A stretch of DNA of 64,000 nucleotides from assembly GCF_018883605.1 (NCBI RefSeq), contig NZ_JAHLEM010000017.1, positions 31,411-95,410 on the forward strand. Reading direction: 5' to 3'. The notes under the pieces were generated by a model. The model was not told the origin of the DNA and made no database searches. It was given only the letters and a program-made list of their open reading frames with translations. Each line of letters begins with the position of its first letter. Within the stretch, counting starts at the first letter, position 1. The translations under genes were made by a program, and so were the position numbers. Shown piece by piece: positions 62,068 to 64,000 of this stretch. Source of the DNA: Streptomyces niphimycinicus. GTDB lineage: Bacteria; Actinomycetota; Actinomycetes; Streptomycetales; Streptomycetaceae.

Positions 62068-64000
62068 CTACTGCACACGGTAGATTTCCAGCTTGATATT
62101 GCCCCGGGTCTCCGACCAGACACGGGTGGAATTTTGCAGCGCCTTGAGAATCCAGTTCTCTCGGCCGTCGCCATTGTTGAGCATCATGGATCTGCGCATC
62201 TTGTTCGACATGATGATGTAGTCGACGTTCTGCCATCTCTTCTTGAAGAGCTTGTCGCGGACATCCGGGTCGGACGAGGCGTTCCAGTGGGAATGCGCGT
62301 ACGGATAGAACGGGCGCACATCGTGCAGATCACCCCACAGGTCGTCGTCCATGATGATGCGCGAATTCGGTGGTACGTGCTTGCGCACCCAGGCGATCTG
62401 GGCATGCTGCATTCCGGTGAGATTGATCTTCGACTGGTACTGGTCGGCGATCTGCGTATGGCCCTCGGTATTGGTGTGGACGAGATATCCGGTGGCCGGT
62501 GACGCCAGTAGCAAAATGGCCACGAACGACGGCACGGCGACCCGGGTCACAGAATGCGCGCCGCGCAGGAACCGATTGGCGAATGTGCCCTTGAGCAGCC
62601 GGTCCGTCACCATACCGAGGTTCAGCGCGAGCATGGGGATCAGCGGGGTGACATAGAAGTCCAGCACCACGCTGCCGCGCACCAGATAGAAGGCGTATCC
62701 GAGGGCCAGTGTCCCGGAGATCAGAAAGCCCAGATTGCGCCTGCGGTCCCGCATGCCGATCCACAGGCAGATCGCCATCGCGCACACCCCGGCGATCAGC
62801 AGGAACTTGTCCCGGACCAGCCAGCTCGTCTGCAACAGCCCGGAGTGGCTGAAGAGGGTGCCCTGGCTGCGATTGAGCTGCCACCACAGGGTGTAGAGCA
62901 GCGAGACGTGGTCCGCTGGTGGATTGTTCAGATCGAAGTCGAAACCGCTCGGCAGCAGCTCGTTCTTGAGCAGTGCGTAGGTCACATAGGCGCCGATCGG
63001 GGCCGCCGCGGCGAATGGCCACAGGGTGCTGGTGAACCGGCTGCTGGCCGACCCCTTGACCCTCCGGTAGAGCAGGTACATGAAGCTGGGCAAGAAGAAG
63101 ATCGCGTTCTCCTTGGTGATCAAGGCGATCCCCAGCGCCATCCCGCCGCCGAACACCGATCTGATCGTGACTTCTCGCCTGAGCAGCATGAACAGGCTCA
63201 GCAGCAGCCAGAGCATCATCAGGTTGTCCAGCAGGACCTGCCGCTGGAAGTAGACCGCGATCGGCGAGACGTTGAAGAGGAACGCGGTGACGGTGGCGGC
63301 CAGCACACTGCCGGACAGCCGCCGGGCGATCTCGAACAGCAGATAGACGCTGCCGACATGCACCAGCAGCATCAGGAACCGTCCGGTGTTGATCGCGTTC
63401 CCGAAGGCCTCGAACTGCTTCGGCAGCGGGAGGACCCATCCGGCCAGGGTGATCCACCCCAGCGGGGCGTGGTCGTAGTCGTAGGTGTACGGGGACAGGC
63501 TGGTCTCCCGCACCAGCGACCACGCCCGCTGCATGTAGATGCCCTCGTCGGTGAGGTAGAGGGGGTAGCGGAACAGGTGGTAGCCGTGGGTGAGCAGCCC
63601 GGTCAGCAGGGAGGCGACCAGGGCGATTCTGCCCTTGGTCCCAAGCGGCGGGAACCAGCCGCGCTCCACGGAGAACCGCGGGCGGCGGCGCGGACCTCGC
63701 GCGGGGGCCTCGGTGGTCCTGGCTGTTGTGGCGTTCTTCCTTGCCGCGGCGTTCTTGTTCGCCGCGGTCTTCTTGCGTGTCGCGGTGGTCTTGGCTGCCG
63801 TGGTGCTCTTGCTTGTGGTGGTGGTCTTGGCTGTTGTGGCGTTCTTGCTTGTGGTGGTGGTCTTGGCTGTTGTGGCGTTCTTGCTTGTGGTGGTGGTCTT
63901 GGCTGTCGTGGCGTTCTTGCTTGGCGCGGCGTTCTTGTTCGCCGTGGTCTTCCTGCCCGGCGCGGCGCTCTTCCTCGCCGCGGTCTTCCGGGCTTCCGCG
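62068..64000 (-). CDS. ArnT/PMT-type glycosyltransferase with basic N-terminal tail, partial
   Basis: A membrane protein with about 11-13 helices. LTDEGIYMQRAWSLVRE in the first outer loop holds the Asp-Glu pair typical of GT-C enzymes of the GT39/GT83 type, which move a sugar from a polyprenyl phosphate carrier. The C-terminal 130 residues are a soluble, probably external domain (WVRKHVPPNSRIIMDDDLWGDL). A GTG at 63669 would give 533 residues, but the same frame is open to the window edge and encodes at least 110 more residues with about 27 Lys/Arg and 2 Glu, including three 12-residue repeats. The true start is therefore probably outside the window. Donor and acceptor are unknown. Confidence 0.8.
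   Translation of the reverse strand, partial: AEARKTAARKSAAPGRKTTANKNAAPSKNATTAKTTTTSKNATTAKTTTTSKNATTAKTTTTSKSTTAAKTTATRKKTAANKNAAARKNATTARTTEAPARGPRRRPRFSVERGWFPPLGTKGRIALVASLLTGLLTHGYHLFRYPLYLTDEGIYMQRAWSLVRETSLSPYTYDYDHAPLGWITLAGWVLPLPKQFEAFGNAINTGRFLMLLVHVGSVYLLFEIARRLSGSVLAATVTAFLFNVSPIAVYFQRQVLLDNLMMLWLLLSLFMLLRREVTIRSVFGGGMALGIALITKENAIFFLPSFMYLLYRRVKGSASSRFTSTLWPFAAAAPIGAYVTYALLKNELLPSGFDFDLNNPPADHVSLLYTLWWQLNRSQGTLFSHSGLLQTSWLVRDKFLLIAGVCAMAICLWIGMRDRRRNLGFLISGTLALGYAFYLVRGSVVLDFYVTPLIPMLALNLGMVTDRLLKGTFANRFLRGAHSVTRVAVPSFVAILLLASPATGYLVHTNTEGHTQIADQYQSKINLTGMQHAQIAWVRKHVPPNSRIIMDDDLWGDLHDVRPFYPYAHSHWNASSDPDVRDKLFKKRWQNVDYIIMSNKMRRSMMLNNGDGRENWILKALQNSTRVWSETRGNIKLEIYRVQ
63814..63921 (-). 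repeat. three 36-bp repeats coding SKNATTAKTTTT
   Basis: The 36-bp unit occurs three times in frame in the 5' part of the glycosyltransferase gene, encoding SKNATTAKTTTT. A fourth degenerate unit (SKSTTAAKTTAT) follows. Lys/Ala/Thr richness resembles the TopA tail and bacterial histone H1-like proteins. Confidence 0.85.

Overview
The window is chromosomal DNA from a Streptomyces. It has very high G+C, strong G/C bias at third codon positions and many GTG starts with GGAGG-type ribosome sites. Its core gene order is one I recognise from S. coelicolor: crp, nth, nudix, marP, nhaA, acsA, Fic-like, HAD, ssd-tad, helicase, bldG-apgA, hppA, topA, tmk, holB. All names rest on motif reading and remembered synteny; no database search was run.

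Layout. (1) 1-6030: end of a RidA-like gene, a Nudix and a metallo-beta-lactamase gene, a strong bidirectional terminator, crp with a Crp-like box, then the coupled genes nth, CoA-type nudix and marP. This order also occurs in mycobacteria. (2) 6030-6776: a MITE-like repeat with two 27-bp copies, and a possible small gene. (3) 6777-13294, minus strand: alpha/beta hydrolase, holin-like membrane protein, nhaA, acsA, and a carbonic anhydrase carrying what looks like a SulP remnant. (4) 13572-18040: NodB-like lipoprotein, MinD/CooC-like ATPase, degenerate Fic protein, a structured intergenic region where a 6S-like RNA is expected, and a HAD hydrolase. (5) 18493-23839: an ssd-tadABC-flp-tadE-tadE-like cluster for pilus or secretion; its last gene has no stop before the convergent helicase. 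(6) 23840-27213: helicase, diverging from the developmental pair bldG and apgA. (7) 27881-41357: hppA, lipoprotein, methyltransferase, topA, an MFS-thymidylate kinase fusion with a long tail, and holB. (8) 41653-46493: secreted peptidase, tRNA-Thr(CGT) with a textbook terminator, lipoprotein hydrolase, and a NarL-type two-component pair. (9) 46619-52478: DUF4232 lipoprotein, ArsR regulator diverging from an MFS transporter around a palindrome, SigB/F-type sigma factor, small hydrophobic proteins, PRC-barrel protein, and a GH8-like protein without a signal peptide. (10) 52453-60313, minus strand: polyprenyl synthetase homologue with degenerate metal motifs and a (Gly-Asp-Pro)n insert, two soluble-sensor two-component systems (one kinase starts with a receiver domain), and a PAP2 phosphatase. 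(11) 60472-64000, minus strand: a glycosyltransferase of the ArnT/PMT type with a Lys/Ala/Thr-rich N-terminal tail that runs off the window, followed 24 bp later by a single-pass membrane protein with a very acidic N-terminal tail and four Ig-like surface repeats.

The least explained part is the right end. The two last genes have oppositely charged, predicted cytoplasmic tails and lie in one operon, which suggests that they work as a pair at the membrane. Polyprenyl synthetase, PAP2 phosphatase and a GT-C glycosyltransferase lie within 12 kb, which fits a lipid-linked sugar theme, but that link is inference.
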